Of a DNA stretch of 64,000 nt, positions 1-10,097 are shown piece by piece (the first letter of the stretch is position 1; the number at the start of each line of letters is the position of its first letter). Source of the stretch: Apiotrichum sp. Y4204 (taxonomy: Eukaryota > Basidiomycota > Tremellomycetes > Trichosporonales > Trichosporonaceae). The notes under the pieces were generated by a model. The model was given only the letters and a program-made list of their open reading frames with translations. It made no database searches and was not told the DNA's origin. The stretch lies in assembly GCA_025531455.1 (NCBI GenBank), contig JAMYHL010000023.1, forward strand, positions 372,001-436,000, given 5' to 3'. Both the position numbers and the translations under genes were made by a program.

Positions 1-23
1 CCGCTTTCCATTGCTGACCACAG

Positions 24-982
24 TGACCAACGAGCTTTCGTACACCCTTGCCGTTGAGAAGCTCCTCAACATCGAGGTTCCCGAGCGTGCCAAGTGGATC
101 CGTACACTCTTTGGCGAGCTTACCCGTATCCTTAACCACTTGATGGCCGTCCTTACCCACACCATGGACGTTGGTGCGCTTACCCCCTTCCTCTGGGGTT
201 TCGAGGAGCGTGAGAAGCTCATGGAGTTCTACGAGCGTGTCTCGGGTGCGCGTATGCACGCCGCCTACGTTCGTCCGGGTGGTGTCGCCTTTGACCTCCC
301 CCACGGCCTGCTCGACGACATTTTCAAGTGGTCGACACAGTTCGGCTCGCGTGTCGACGAGATTGAGGAGGTTGTCACCGGCAACCGTATCTGGAAGAAC
401 CGTACGATCGACATTGGTAAGGTTACCGCCCAGCAGGCGCTCGACTACTCGTTCACCGGTGTCATGCTCCGTGGCTCCGGTATCCCCTGGGACATCCGTA
501 AGGTCGCGCCGTACGACGCCTACGACAAGGTCGAGTTCAACGTCCCCGTCGGCAAGAACGGTGACTGCTACGACCGTTACCTGTGTCGTGTCCAGGAGTT
601 CCGCGAGTCGCTCCACATTATCAACCAGTGTCTGAACAAGATGCCCGCCGGCGCGTACAAGGTCGACGACAACAAGATTGTTCCCCCGCCCCGCGCGACC
701 ATGAAGGAGTCGATGGAGGCGCTCATCCACCACTTTAAGATCTTCTCCGAGGGCTACTCCGTCCCGCCCGGAGAGACGTACACGGCCATCGAGGCGCCAA
801 AGGGCGAGATGGGCGTCTACCTCGTCTCGGACGGCACCAACCGCCCCTACCGCTGCAAGATTCGCGCGCCCGGATTCGCCCACCTTGCCGGATCAGACTT
901 TATGATGCGCCACCACTACCTGCCCGACGCCGTCGCCATCATCGGTACCATGGACCTCGTGTTCGGTGAGGTCGACAGGTAA
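24..982 (+). CDS. nuo-49: Complex I 49 kDa subunit (NDUFS2 family), 3' part
   Basis: Encodes the C-terminal 318 residues of the 49 kDa subunit of mitochondrial NADH:ubiquinone oxidoreductase, which with the PSST subunit lines the quinone-binding site of the matrix arm. Family blocks seen are [14 protein letters not shown], the run around [21 protein letters not shown] and the C-terminal [17 protein letters not shown]. The gene is cut by the left window edge. The first visible bases look like an intron end (CTGACCACAG), so the exon probably starts at 24, where an A from the preceding exon would complete an ATG codon. The reading frame is open from there to the TAA at 980-982 with no further intron. 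Identity is very secure; only the upstream structure is unknown. It is convergent with the cyclotransferase gene downstream. Confidence 0.96.
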
Positions 983-1315
983 TTTAAATCAACCCACTGG
1001 GCTTGTAGGATAGAGCAATGCATCACTGCGCAGGAAGCCGATCTGAGCGAGCAGCCGTGAGCGGAGCGAGCGGTGGAGAATGGGTGGGGATGGGGACAAC
1101 TGGTGTTCATCGCCGGGGGAAGGGGACGGAGGAGTGATCAACAGGGACTGCTGATCAAGATGACTACCAGGTGGCCAAACAGCCAGGGGGATCAGCAGCC
1201 GATCACCGGTAACATCTCCACCCGCCGATCAACGCCAAGACGTCTCATCGTAACGCAAAGGTATCATGCATGTACAGTAAGAGATATGGGGATGCAAAGT
1301 CTACGTTCGCCGAGT
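983..1315. other. Intergenic, convergent 3' ends
   Basis: A 333-base gap between two convergent genes. It holds several copies of GATCA or TGATC between about 1130 and 1235. I see no gene or RNA in it. Confidence 0.6.
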
Positions 1316-2882
1316 CTATGTCTCCGCCTCACTGCCGTCAGCGTCGCGCTGCGGCTCGCCATCGGGCGCGGTACGCACCAGCTCGCTCCTCTCTGCGCGT
1401 GCGCTGCCGTCGGGGCCTGCCCGGTCGTCGCGCGGCGCCGCTTTGCGGTCCTTTGTAGATCCCGCACTTGCGCCTGCAGCCTTGTCGTCGTCCGCCGAGA
1501 GGTGGAGATATGACGCGGCAAAGACGCGCATGATCCTGTTCCACCGGCGGAGCACGGCGAGATCCAGCACGTCGGCGTTGTCCTGCCGTCAGCCCCGCCT
1601 GTCTGTCTACTCACAGCCATGGTATGCCACACGTGCGGGAAGGGAAGGGAGATGAGGTGAAGAATCGGGACGCCGCGGAGGAGGAACGGCCGGTGGTCGT
1701 CGTCAATGCTGCCGGGCATGCCGGGCCGGTCCGAGAACCACTTGTCGTCTGACGTATCGACCAGCTCGGCCGCGCGCAACCGCTTGTCCGCGTCCTGGAG
1801 CGCAGTGAAGAGCCACCGCGTCTCAGGGTAGAAGCTGCGCAAGCGGGGCTTTGGCGCGCCAAGCAGGTCGAGAAGCACAAGCACATCCATTGAGTCCAGG
1901 ACGTTTGGGAGCGAGCCGAGGCGCCGCTTTGAGAAGTCGCGCGTCAATGCGTGTTCCGGCTGCAGGAGCGTCTTCTGCCATGTCTCGGCCAGGTGCCGCG
2001 AGCCGTACACCGAGTCCGTCGATGTCCAGTCCACGAACGCCTCCTCGCCGTCGAAAAAGACAATCTGTAGCGTCACTTCTGCGGCGGCTGCCTCGTCGAC
2101 TTCCGAGGTGTTGAGTGGTGTTCCGGCTTGTAGGCGTCCTGAGCGCGCTTTAAGCAACGGGGTCAGCGCCTCGGCCACGTCCATCATCGTCGCGCACGGT
2201 GCGGCAGAGTCGGTCGCGCCGATGAACTGCGATCAGACACGACTGGCAGGGGCACTCACCCCGCCCTCCTCAAAGTACTTTGAGTCAAAGTGGGCCGAGA
2301 GCACGAGCTTGCGCGGTGCGGCCGGGTCAAATGTGTACACCAGGTTCGTGAAGAGCTTGTCGCCAAACGGCGTCGGCATGACCTTTGCGTACTGAGGTCA
2401 GCACGATGGTGGTGCATTCGCATTCTCACCTTGTCCTCATGCCACCCCAGGCCGCTGAACACGGAGGAGATGTACTCCTGGACGCGAGTGCTGCTGTCAG
2501 TCAAGAACGCGGCTGTACCACGGCGAGGACCGTGGCCTAGACCGTTTGACCGCAAGGCAAGCGTCACCTCCAAAGTGACACGTACTTGTTCTCAGTCCCA
2601 GCTAAGCGTCAGCGCCGTCGGTATCGCAGCATCGTAGCTTCATCACCATCACTTACAGACACGCGGCACGAGCAGCTTCTCGAGATGTCCGCCCGTCGTG
2701 CTCTCCCACTCGGCGGGGGCGAGGCGCGCGATCCCCTCGACCTGCCGGTCTGTCAACGGCCGCAGGTCGCGACGGCGGTGCGTATGCCGCCTGTTCGCAT
2801 CGGCAATCTTGGCGCGCTCTGCGTGCGCATCGCCCAACACCAAGGGGATGAGCGCCAGCAGCGCGAGGCGCAGAACGATCAT
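1316..2882 (-). CDS. QPCT: Glutaminyl-peptide cyclotransferase, M28 family, secreted
   Basis: Predicted 439-residue enzyme that converts N-terminal glutamine or glutamate to pyroglutamate. Exons on the minus strand are 2882-2657, 2512-2430, 2391-2260, 2226-1615 and 1582-1316, all in phase. The start at 2882 opens with a hydrophobic stretch of about 17 residues typical of a signal peptide, so secretory-pathway localisation is expected. M28/QC zinc and active-site blocks are visible: AHFDSK, GATDSA, FFDGEEAF, DDDHRPF and FPHVWHTM. The last exon adds the family's terminal helix (LRRWNRIM) and a charged low-complexity tail. Introns 3 and 4 are only 33 and 32 nt, but the protein blocks join correctly across them. 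The fold is shared with aminopeptidases, but the motif set fits QC better. Confidence 0.9.
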
Positions 2883-3235
2883 GAGGGCTTTTGGAATGTG
2901 TAGTGTACAAGGATGGAAGATACAGGCTAATAAACGCGAAATGACAACAAGATAACAATAGACCAGCAACATGGCGACGTGACCGCATGGCGGAGGTATT
3001 CTGACATGATCTGACATGCGCATGCTGTGAACACATGCTTATTGCTGGTAAACGCAACTGACAACCGCAATGCACAGCGCACGAGCAAGACCCCGCCTCT
3101 AATCGCCTTCCATTTCCTCCGCGTTTCTCCCCTCCCATGGATTCTGAGACGATGCATTCCTCTAACAGGACAGCCTGCGGGCTGCCCCCCATTATGGCGG
3201 TACGGCCGTCATCGCACCCCACGCTCTACGCCCAT
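2883..3235. other. Intergenic between QPCT and QCR9
   Basis: A 353-base stretch upstream of the cyclotransferase start and downstream of the QCR9 stop, both on the minus strand. It would contain the cyclotransferase promoter. I see no gene or distinct motif. Confidence 0.5.
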
Positions 3236-3637
3236 TTACTCCGCGTCGGCAAGGTACTTGTGGCGGATGTCCTTCCACTGCTTCTGTGAGATGTTAGCAT
3301 TGCTTGCCGAGGTAAGTGAAGCAAAGAGACGAGGCAGAGACGACGCGGGTTGAATACAGCTGAACCGTAGACAGTCTCCAGCTCTCAACTCGTGTGTCGG
3401 CCCATGCCTTCGGTCCTTCTTCTCGTTACTCACGCCCTTGTTGTGGGCGTCCCACCAGGACGAGGTGACGAGGTCGAATCCGACCGAGAAGCCGAATGCG
3501 GTGAGGAAGATGGTCGGCACGAACACCGAGTTGCGGCGGAAGAAGGTGTTGTAGATCTGGATCGTGAACGCGGGGTGGGGGAGCGCGCGCGGGAAGAACA
3601 GCGACGTGAGAGGCGTGCATGATATGAGGGAGCGCAT
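3236..3637 (-). CDS. QCR9: Cytochrome bc1 complex subunit 9 (QCR9)
   Basis: Small single-span subunit of ubiquinol-cytochrome c reductase in the mitochondrial inner membrane. The family core YNTFFRRNSVF is followed by a hydrophobic helix and SWWDAHNKG. A 150-nt intron (3284-3433, GTGAGT to CACAG) then leads to the short last exon 3283-3236 encoding KQWKDIRHKYLADAE. The start is uncertain. Translation from the in-frame ATG at 3637 gives about 27 residues before the core, longer than usual for the family. Alternatively, an intron with donor GTGCGT at 3823 and acceptor CCAG at 3557-3560 would join ATG-TCC-GTC (3832-3824) directly to the core, giving the typical short N-terminus. I favour the spliced form biologically but report the continuous ORF start. 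Confidence 0.85.
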   Translation of the reverse strand: MRSLISCTPLTSLFFPRALPHPAFTIQIYNTFFRRNSVFVPTIFLTAFGFSVGFDLVTSSWWDAHNKGVSNEKKDRRHGPTHELRAGDCLRFSCIQPASSLPRLFASLTSASNANISQKQWKDIRHKYLADAE

Positions 3638-3832
3638 CGCGAGGACATCGGGAACGAAGGCGGGCGCGGAGGTCGAGCAAGAGGGGAGGGAAGGAGAAAT
3701 CGGCGCGGTTCAATCGATATCGGACGCAGGATCACGGGCGCAAGCACAATCGCGGTCGGGAAGCATCGTTCGAAGGAGCTGGGTCAGCCAGGGTCCACCT
3801 GTACGCCGGGAGGTGATACGCACGACGGACAT

Positions 3833-6036
3833 TGTTTGTCTTTTGCGAGTGTTCGTCGAAGAGAGTTGAGATGTGGTGATCGGATGGACGAGCATTCGGC
3901 GACAGGCCGCGGGGCCGGACAGGCGAGCGAGGCCGAGCGAGCCAGAGCCAGAGCCAGCTAGCGAGCAAGCCCAGCCAAGTGACTCCGAGAGAGCTCGGGT
4001 GGAATTGGAGGCAGAACCATTGGACCACACCCAGGGTGGAGGCAAAGGCTGCCAGGATGCCACACGAGCAAAGCACCGATAACTCCGAGGATCTAGGATC
4101 GGGCAGGCCAGAATGATAAGAGGGAGGATCGGATACATGACGACTACGTATGACACACCCAGGGCTCACAAATGGGGGAACCAGCTTCGTACAAGCAGAG
4201 CAGTGTGTGGAGGCCCCTGCCTGGACCTCCGGCTTACCCTGAATGAAGCGGGCAATTTGAACTGTATCATACTGTTTATTAGTAACAGTGCTGCCATTTG
4301 TGCCTGGCATTAGCTCTGCCGGTCCCCTTTTGTAATGGTGTTGTATTAGAATTCGGTTTCGGCGCACAGACATGAAGCAGGCCCCTTAAGCGCCCTGGGG
4401 AGTGCCCTGGTGAATCCTTGTGCGCGCCTCTCCTGAGCCGCAGCTGACATCGCTGAAAGCACGCATACTCTCCTAGGCGTGGCCAGCAGAAGAGGAACGC
4501 TGGGAGGGACATGAAGAGAACGGCAACAGACAACAGGCAACAAGGGGGGTGACGACGAGGGCCAAAACCCAGCTCTACAGCGCACGGTGCACATTGTGGA
4601 CCGCATACACACCCACCCGCCTTCCTACACACGCAGTCAAAAGCTTCTGCCTACCCACCCCCCCCCCCCCCTCGCCGCTAGCTTTGATCGCTTTGATCTT
4701 CCCCCCGTCCTTAGCCTCCCTTCTCTCCGCACCCCCCACCTTCCCTGCTCTGTTTCCCTGGGCGGCGTACAGCGCGACAGATCACCCCCCTCTCCCGCAG
4801 CCCTTGCGCCTTCCCTTCCCCCGCGCCACACACACACACTTGCACACTACACATACTGCTGTAAGCTGTAGGCTTGTGCCGTGCAACATCACCACCAAAA
4901 GGGGAGGAGCACCTGCACCCAATACCAAACGTCGGACCCCGTCTCATCCACCACCACCACCCCCAGACACCATTCGTTACACCCAAACGCGTCGCGAGCA
5001 CAGCCCATTCCGCTTCACTTGCTCGCTCCGTCCGTCGACATCAACACTCTCAATAAGCAACTCTCAATTACGACCACCAAACTCCCGTTTGGGTCTACAC
5101 GCGACGGTGTGAATCGGAGCTACGCTGCATCGACTGAACGCATTACACACGTACTCCGCTCTGGAGGCACCCCCCGTAACCCACCCCCGGCCACCCACTC
5201 CAGCACCAGTCGCGCGCGCTTGCCGTAGTCTCACCTGGCCCCGTCCCGTTCCAAGCAAGGCAGCGCCCACACACACACTACCGCTGTCTGTCTCTCTCTC
5301 TCTCTCAACCACACACACACACACCAAACCCACCTCATCCCACATCCACTACCCCCCCACATCCGCACTCACACCCCTTTTCCCTTTCCCTCTCCCTCCG
5401 TCCCTCATCTCTCCGTTCCTCCGTCTCTTCGTCACCCACACCCATCCCCTACTTCGAGGCGGCTCAAGCTCAAAACACAAACTCCAACAGACACCACTTC
5501 ACTCGATCCCACACCACCCTTGTCAACACTCCCATCCATCTCACCACTTGCTCCGTCGCTCTCCTATTTCTCTTCCCATTTCACACTTGTCAGCTCAGGC
5601 CACCACTTGCATTGCATCGAGTCTTTGACGCTCGCCTTATCACCCTTTCGACACGTCGACACGACAGCCCATCGACTCGCCATTGTTACATTGTTCAACA
5701 TCGCGTCTCGTTAGCTCCACGTCCGTCAGAGTGCTACATGCGCCACCGCCATCGGCACACTTGAATCCTTACCGCACGCCGACACACACTGCACCGGGCT
5801 TGCCGGATCCTCCTCCAGCCACATATCACTGGCACGACACCTGTATCGAGGAGCATCACAACTCGTCGACCGAGCACATCTAACCAGTCTCCTCGTCTCC
5901 GCCAAGTGTTCATCAACACTCTCACCTGACCATCTCTGCATTACGATCGACATTGCCGCCAGAGCTGCACAGTACAGGCACGAAAAGACACCACTACAGC
6001 GTTTGAGAGCACGCAACGACGTCCGTCGCTCTCGTC
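3833..6036. other. Divergent intergenic region and RTS1 leader
   Basis: About 2.2 kb between QCR9 (-) and RTS1 (+). From about 4560 to 6030 the plus strand is strongly pyrimidine-rich, with a C-run near 4660-4672, CA repeats near 4830 and 5270-5325, and a TC run near 5287-5305. This is consistent with a promoter plus long 5' leader of the downstream gene. Open frames here have low-complexity Pro/Ser/Thr/His composition and are not credible proteins. Confidence 0.5.
5266..5325. repeat. CA/TC microsatellite
   Basis: Simple-sequence tract: CACACACA, then a TC dinucleotide run, then a second CA run, inside the probable leader of the B56 gene. Confidence 0.8.
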
Positions 6037-8534
6037 ATGAAGGGGTTGAAGAAGCAGTTGGTGAGTTGTCAATCGCAGTCTGGGATGGATCGATTGTGCG
6101 TGCGTGCCGCTGCACGCTCAGCTGTGTCCAAACAATGCCGGAACACAGTAAACCAAGGCGACCCGTGCCCGTTGTCACATTCACATCTGTTGCTGTGCTC
6201 GGCGCCGCGTCGCTTGCACTTTCTGTCCACCCTGGCTTCCACACCTTCCCTCCGCACGACTGATCTCGTTCTAACACGCCCACAGCTGTCCCGGACAAAG
6301 GCTGGGTCCGATGGCAAGAGCAAGCCGTCTTCCTCCAAATCATCATCCAATTCCTCGTCGCCGGGCCCCTCGTCCCCCGCAACGACTCCCACCAACGTGA
6401 ACAACAATGCAGGCACACATGGCGGGTCGGACGGCTCCTCTGTCGCTCAGGCCTCGTCTTCGCTTGCCACGGCGACTGGCGCGCCTCTAACGCCCCGGCG
6501 TTCCCCAGTGTCAGATAAGACATCTCCCGCTCCCCCGCTTGTCATTATCTCTGGCGCCCAGCCCGGTGCCAACACCGAGATGCCTGCCGACCCCATCCCT
6601 CACTCCCCCCACTCCCGTGCCTTTGGCTCCCCCGAGCGTGGGCCGGATGGCCAGCCCACCCCGCCCAAGGCCAACAACCCCCTCAACCGTCTCCGTGGTC
6701 CCAAGGACACCATTCCCATTGTTGGCAAAACGCCGCGTAAACAGCGTTCCTCGCGTTTCTACGTCACCGAACGTGTCGACATTGAGAAGCTGCCCAATTT
6801 CAACGAGGTCCGCCCAGAGGAACGCAACGACCTGTTTATTCAGAAGTTGCAGCAGTGCCGTGTCGTGTTCGACTTTAACGATGCGTCGTCGGAACTCCGT
6901 GGCAAGCAGATCAAGGCTCAGACCCTTCATGAGATGCTTGAGTACATCACCCAGCAGCGTAACGTCATCACTGAACCCATCTATCCGGAGGTCGTTGGCA
7001 TGGTGAGTCCGCATCCTATCATCCTTTCACTAACCCCAGTTTTCGGCCAACCTGTTCCGTAGCATTCCCCCGCAGGTCAACCCGACCGGCGACGCGTTCG
7101 ACCCTGAGGAAGATGAGCCCGTGCTCGAGTTGGCGTGGCCGCATCTGCAAATTGTGTACGAGTTCTTCTTGCGCTTTGTTGAGAGCCCCGACTTCAACAT
7201 CAATGTTGGAAAGAAGTTTATCGACCAGCAGTTCGTGTTACAGCTTCTCGAGCTGTTCGACTCGGAGGACCCGCGCGAGCGTGACTTTCTCAAGACGACG
7301 CTCCACCGCATCTACGGAAAGTTCTTGAATCTCCGCGCGTTCATTCGTCGTTCGATCAATCACGTCTTCTTCCAGTTCGTGTACGAGACGGAGCGGCACA
7401 ACGGTATAGCCGAGCTGCTGGAGATTCTTGGCTCCATTATCAACGGCTTTGCGCTGCCGCTCAAGGAGGAGCACAAGATCTTCCTCACCCGGGTGCTCTT
7501 GCCTCTCCACAAGGCAAAGTCCCTCGCCCTCTACCACCCGCAGCTGGCGTACTGTGTGGTCCAGTTCCTTGAAAAGGACCCGGCCCTCACGGAGGAGGTT
7601 ATTCTTGGACTGTTGCGTTACTGGCCCAAGGTCAACTCGCCGAAGGAGGTCATGTACCTCAACGAGGTGGAGGAGATCCTTGACGTGATTGAGGGCAACG
7701 AGTTTGCCAAAATCATGGTGCCCCTTTTCTCACAGCTGTCGCGCTGTATCAACAGCCAACATTTCCAGGTCGCCGAGCGGGCTCTGTACTACTGGAACAA
7801 CGAGTACATTGTCAACCTCATGGGCGAGCACATCGGCACGATACTTCCGATCGTCTTCCCGGCACTGTACCAGAACTCGAAGCAACACTGGAACCGGACT
7901 ATACACGGTATGGTGTACAATGCGCTCAAGCTCTTCATGGAGATAAATCCGGATCTCTTTGACGAGGTGCAGCACAACTACAAGCGCCAGAGGAAGGAGG
8001 ACTATGACCGCTCTTGTCAGCGGTACGAGGAGTGGATGGCGCTTCGCGAACAGGCGCTCGCCAACTACAAGGCGAGTGGCTCGACACAGCCTCTCCCCAC
8101 CCTGCTCCGTGAATCTCCACCCCCGCGTCCCGAGCCGTTCGAGGACGACGGCGACGGGTCCGTCGACCTGACTGCAAACGGGTTTGACCCCACTGAGAGC
8201 TTTACTCTGGACCGCTCGATTGCCGAGGAGGTTGTGCCCGTTGCAGACCCCGGAATCGAGGCGCGCAGTGTGAGTTTCTGAGGGGTAAGGATGTAACTTA
8301 GTCGTTCAGCCTGCCTCACCCGTCATAACACCTGTCCAGGGCACGCCGCAGGCGAGCCCATCGCCAACAGCGCCTCACATACGGAGGAAGTCGGTCCTCC
8401 CAATTGACCCTGCTGTTATGCGTGATCTCGAGGTCTGTTTTCCCAAAGCACAACACACATCGGGCCGTTACTGACATTGGCAGGCACACCGCAGTCTCGA
8501 GAACCAGGCATCTGCAGCTCCAGAGCAGTCATAG
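6037..8534 (+). CDS. RTS1: PP2A regulatory subunit B56 (RTS1 family)
   Basis: Predicted 704-residue B' regulatory subunit that targets protein phosphatase 2A to substrates such as the centromere and cell-cycle regulators. Exons are 6037-6060, 6286-7002, 7040-8269, 8340-8432 and 8484-8534, all in phase. Residues 1-150 are a Ser/Pro/Thr-rich disordered region. The HEAT-like B56 domain then runs from about residue 155 ([17 protein letters not shown]) to about 560, with conserved blocks [51 protein letters not shown] and ALYYWNNEY. The first exon codes for only eight residues. The tail after the domain is acidic and then basic, split over three exons. Identity is secure; the two last small exons rest on splice consensus and phase only. 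Confidence 0.95.
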
Positions 8535-9033
8535 TGGCATAGATGTGTCTCCATCGCGTAATCGTCGCCGTTGTTCCGTCGTTCCTCCTTCTCCTGGCAT
8601 TTTTTCTTATTTTTATTTTCCTCTTCTCCTCCGCTGTTCTCGTGTACCATATCCGCCTCGGCCGGCCGAGAATGGTGTCACCCGCCGTCGCGTGCAAAGA
8701 CTGCTGCCACTAGCGTCTGCCCCATCACCCTCATGTCTTTGAAACGAGCCACTACATTTGATACCCTTTTGTCCTTGTCCCTCTGCCGTCCGCAGTGCAC
8801 TGGATCGATGGATTCGTTTACATGGAGTCTGTGGCATGTGAGAAGTGGTTGTGGGTGGGTGGTACATTGGGCATGTTGTAGGCATCCGGCAAAGCCAGTA
8901 TGCAGATGATAGCACGTCTTGACGACCAATCTGCTCTGTGCTACACCTTTCCGTGGACTGTTACACATTTGCTAGGAGATGTACACTATGCATGACGTGT
9001 CTGGTATTTGCTAGTACAGCACTACGAGGCATC
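8535..9033. other. Intergenic, convergent 3' ends
   Basis: About 500 bases between the stops of the B56 gene and of bL19m. T-rich near 8590-8640. No gene seen. Confidence 0.6.
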
Positions 9034-9756
9034 CTACTCCTTGCGCTCGCGGTGGTGCTGCTTGAGGGCCTGGGCAATGTTGGTCATGACCTGGGGCCTC
9101 TCGCGGAGGTAGTTTGTACGCGCGCGGCGAAGGTCAGGCACGCCAGTCTTGCGGCCCTCGGCGCGGCGAACTACCTTGATCTCCTTGATCATGGGCGAGA
9201 GGACCTTGAAGTTCATCTCGACGCCGGTCTTCTGGACGACGTTGCGGAGGGTGAACGCCGTGTCGACGCCGCGGCGGCGCACGCGCATGAGCACGCCCGC
9301 AAACGGCGTAATGCTCGTCTTCTCCTTGTTCGCGTAGCTGACGACATTGACGACCGAGCCCGTGCGCAGGCGCTGCGGGTGCCGGCGCGCAAACAGCGTG
9401 CTCAGCAGACCGGCCGGGTCGTACTCCTTCCGCAGGGCCTCGTTCTGCTGCGTCACGACGGACCACCCGTTCTTCGGGCGCAGGAGGTTGGCGGGCACTG
9501 GGCTCGGCGCGGTCGGTGCGGGGAAGCGGGCAGTCGAGGAGAAGGGATAGCCTGGGGTTAGAATGAGATGGGGACGGGGGAAGAGGAGGTGAGGAGAAAT
9601 GACGCCTGGGTCTCGGGTTGTGGGTTGTCGCCGTCGCCGAAAAAGACCAATTCCCGCTCGTTCTTCGTACTCACCAGACTCGGCACGGGCACTGCTCGCG
9701 AAGCCGCGGGACGGGCCAGCGCGGAGCATGTCGGCGATGCGGAGGGCGGGGCGCAT
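9034..9756 (-). CDS. IMG1: Mitochondrial ribosomal protein bL19m
   Basis: Predicted 199-residue large-subunit mitoribosomal protein of the bacterial L19 family. Exons are 9756-9675 and 9551-9034, joined across a 123-nt intron (GTGAGT to CCCCAG). The N-terminal part is Arg/Ser/Ala-rich with few acidic residues, as expected for a mitochondrial targeting peptide. The L19 core spans roughly residues 65-180, with RTGSVVNVVSY, FAGVLMRVRRRGVDTAFTLRN and VEMNFKVLSP. The start at 9756 is chosen because it begins the presequence-like segment; an upstream in-frame ATG at 9903 would add about 49 residues of less presequence-like sequence. The gene is divergent from the PIN/RGG gene, with 341 bases between the two starts. 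Confidence 0.92.
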   Translation of the reverse strand: MRPALRIADMLRAGPSRGFASSARAESGEYEERAGIGLFRRRRQPTTRDPGVISPHLLFPRPHLILTPGYPFSSTARFPAPTAPSPVPANLLRPKNGWSVVTQQNEALRKEYDPAGLLSTLFARRHPQRLRTGSVVNVVSYANKEKTSITPFAGVLMRVRRRGVDTAFTLRNVVQKTGVEMNFKVLSPMIKEIKVVRRAEGRKTGVPDLRRARTNYLRERPQVMTNIAQALKQHHRERKE

Positions 9757-10097
9757 GGCGACGGTGGGGTCGGTGATCTGAGAGGTGGTCGCGAGATGGA
9801 CGAGCTCGAGGTCGAGAGTCGCGACTTTTGGTGAAGCGAGACAGACAGGTCGGAGAGGCCAGGACGAAAGTCGGTAAGGGGAGGAATTGATAGTGAAATC
9901 CACCTCATTTTGACCACGGCCCTATCAAGTCACGTGCTCTTCCTCCCCTCAACCTTGACCTTATTCCACCGGTCACCGGCTCGGTTGGCCACTTGCATTT
10001 GGCTTTGTGGTTGTTGTCGGCGGCAAACGTCTCCCATCACCAACATCACCACACCACCACCACACCCTCATATCCATCCAGCTGCACATCTAGCAGC
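9757..10097. promoter_or_regulatory. Shared divergent promoter with CACGTG
   Basis: Region between the start codons of bL19m (-) and the PIN/RGG gene (+). It contains one perfect E-box core CACGTG at 9931-9936, a site class bound by bHLH factors such as Cbf1 or USF-type proteins. The regulatory role is inferred from position only. Confidence 0.4.

Noticed and set aside
171..635. Second long frame inside the complex I gene
   Set aside because: Shadow frame of a secure gene, Ser/Arg/Thr-rich because of GC-rich third positions.
4549..5345. Several long frames in the region before RTS1
   Set aside because: They arise from pyrimidine-rich leader and microsatellite sequence and encode Pro/Thr/His low complexity.
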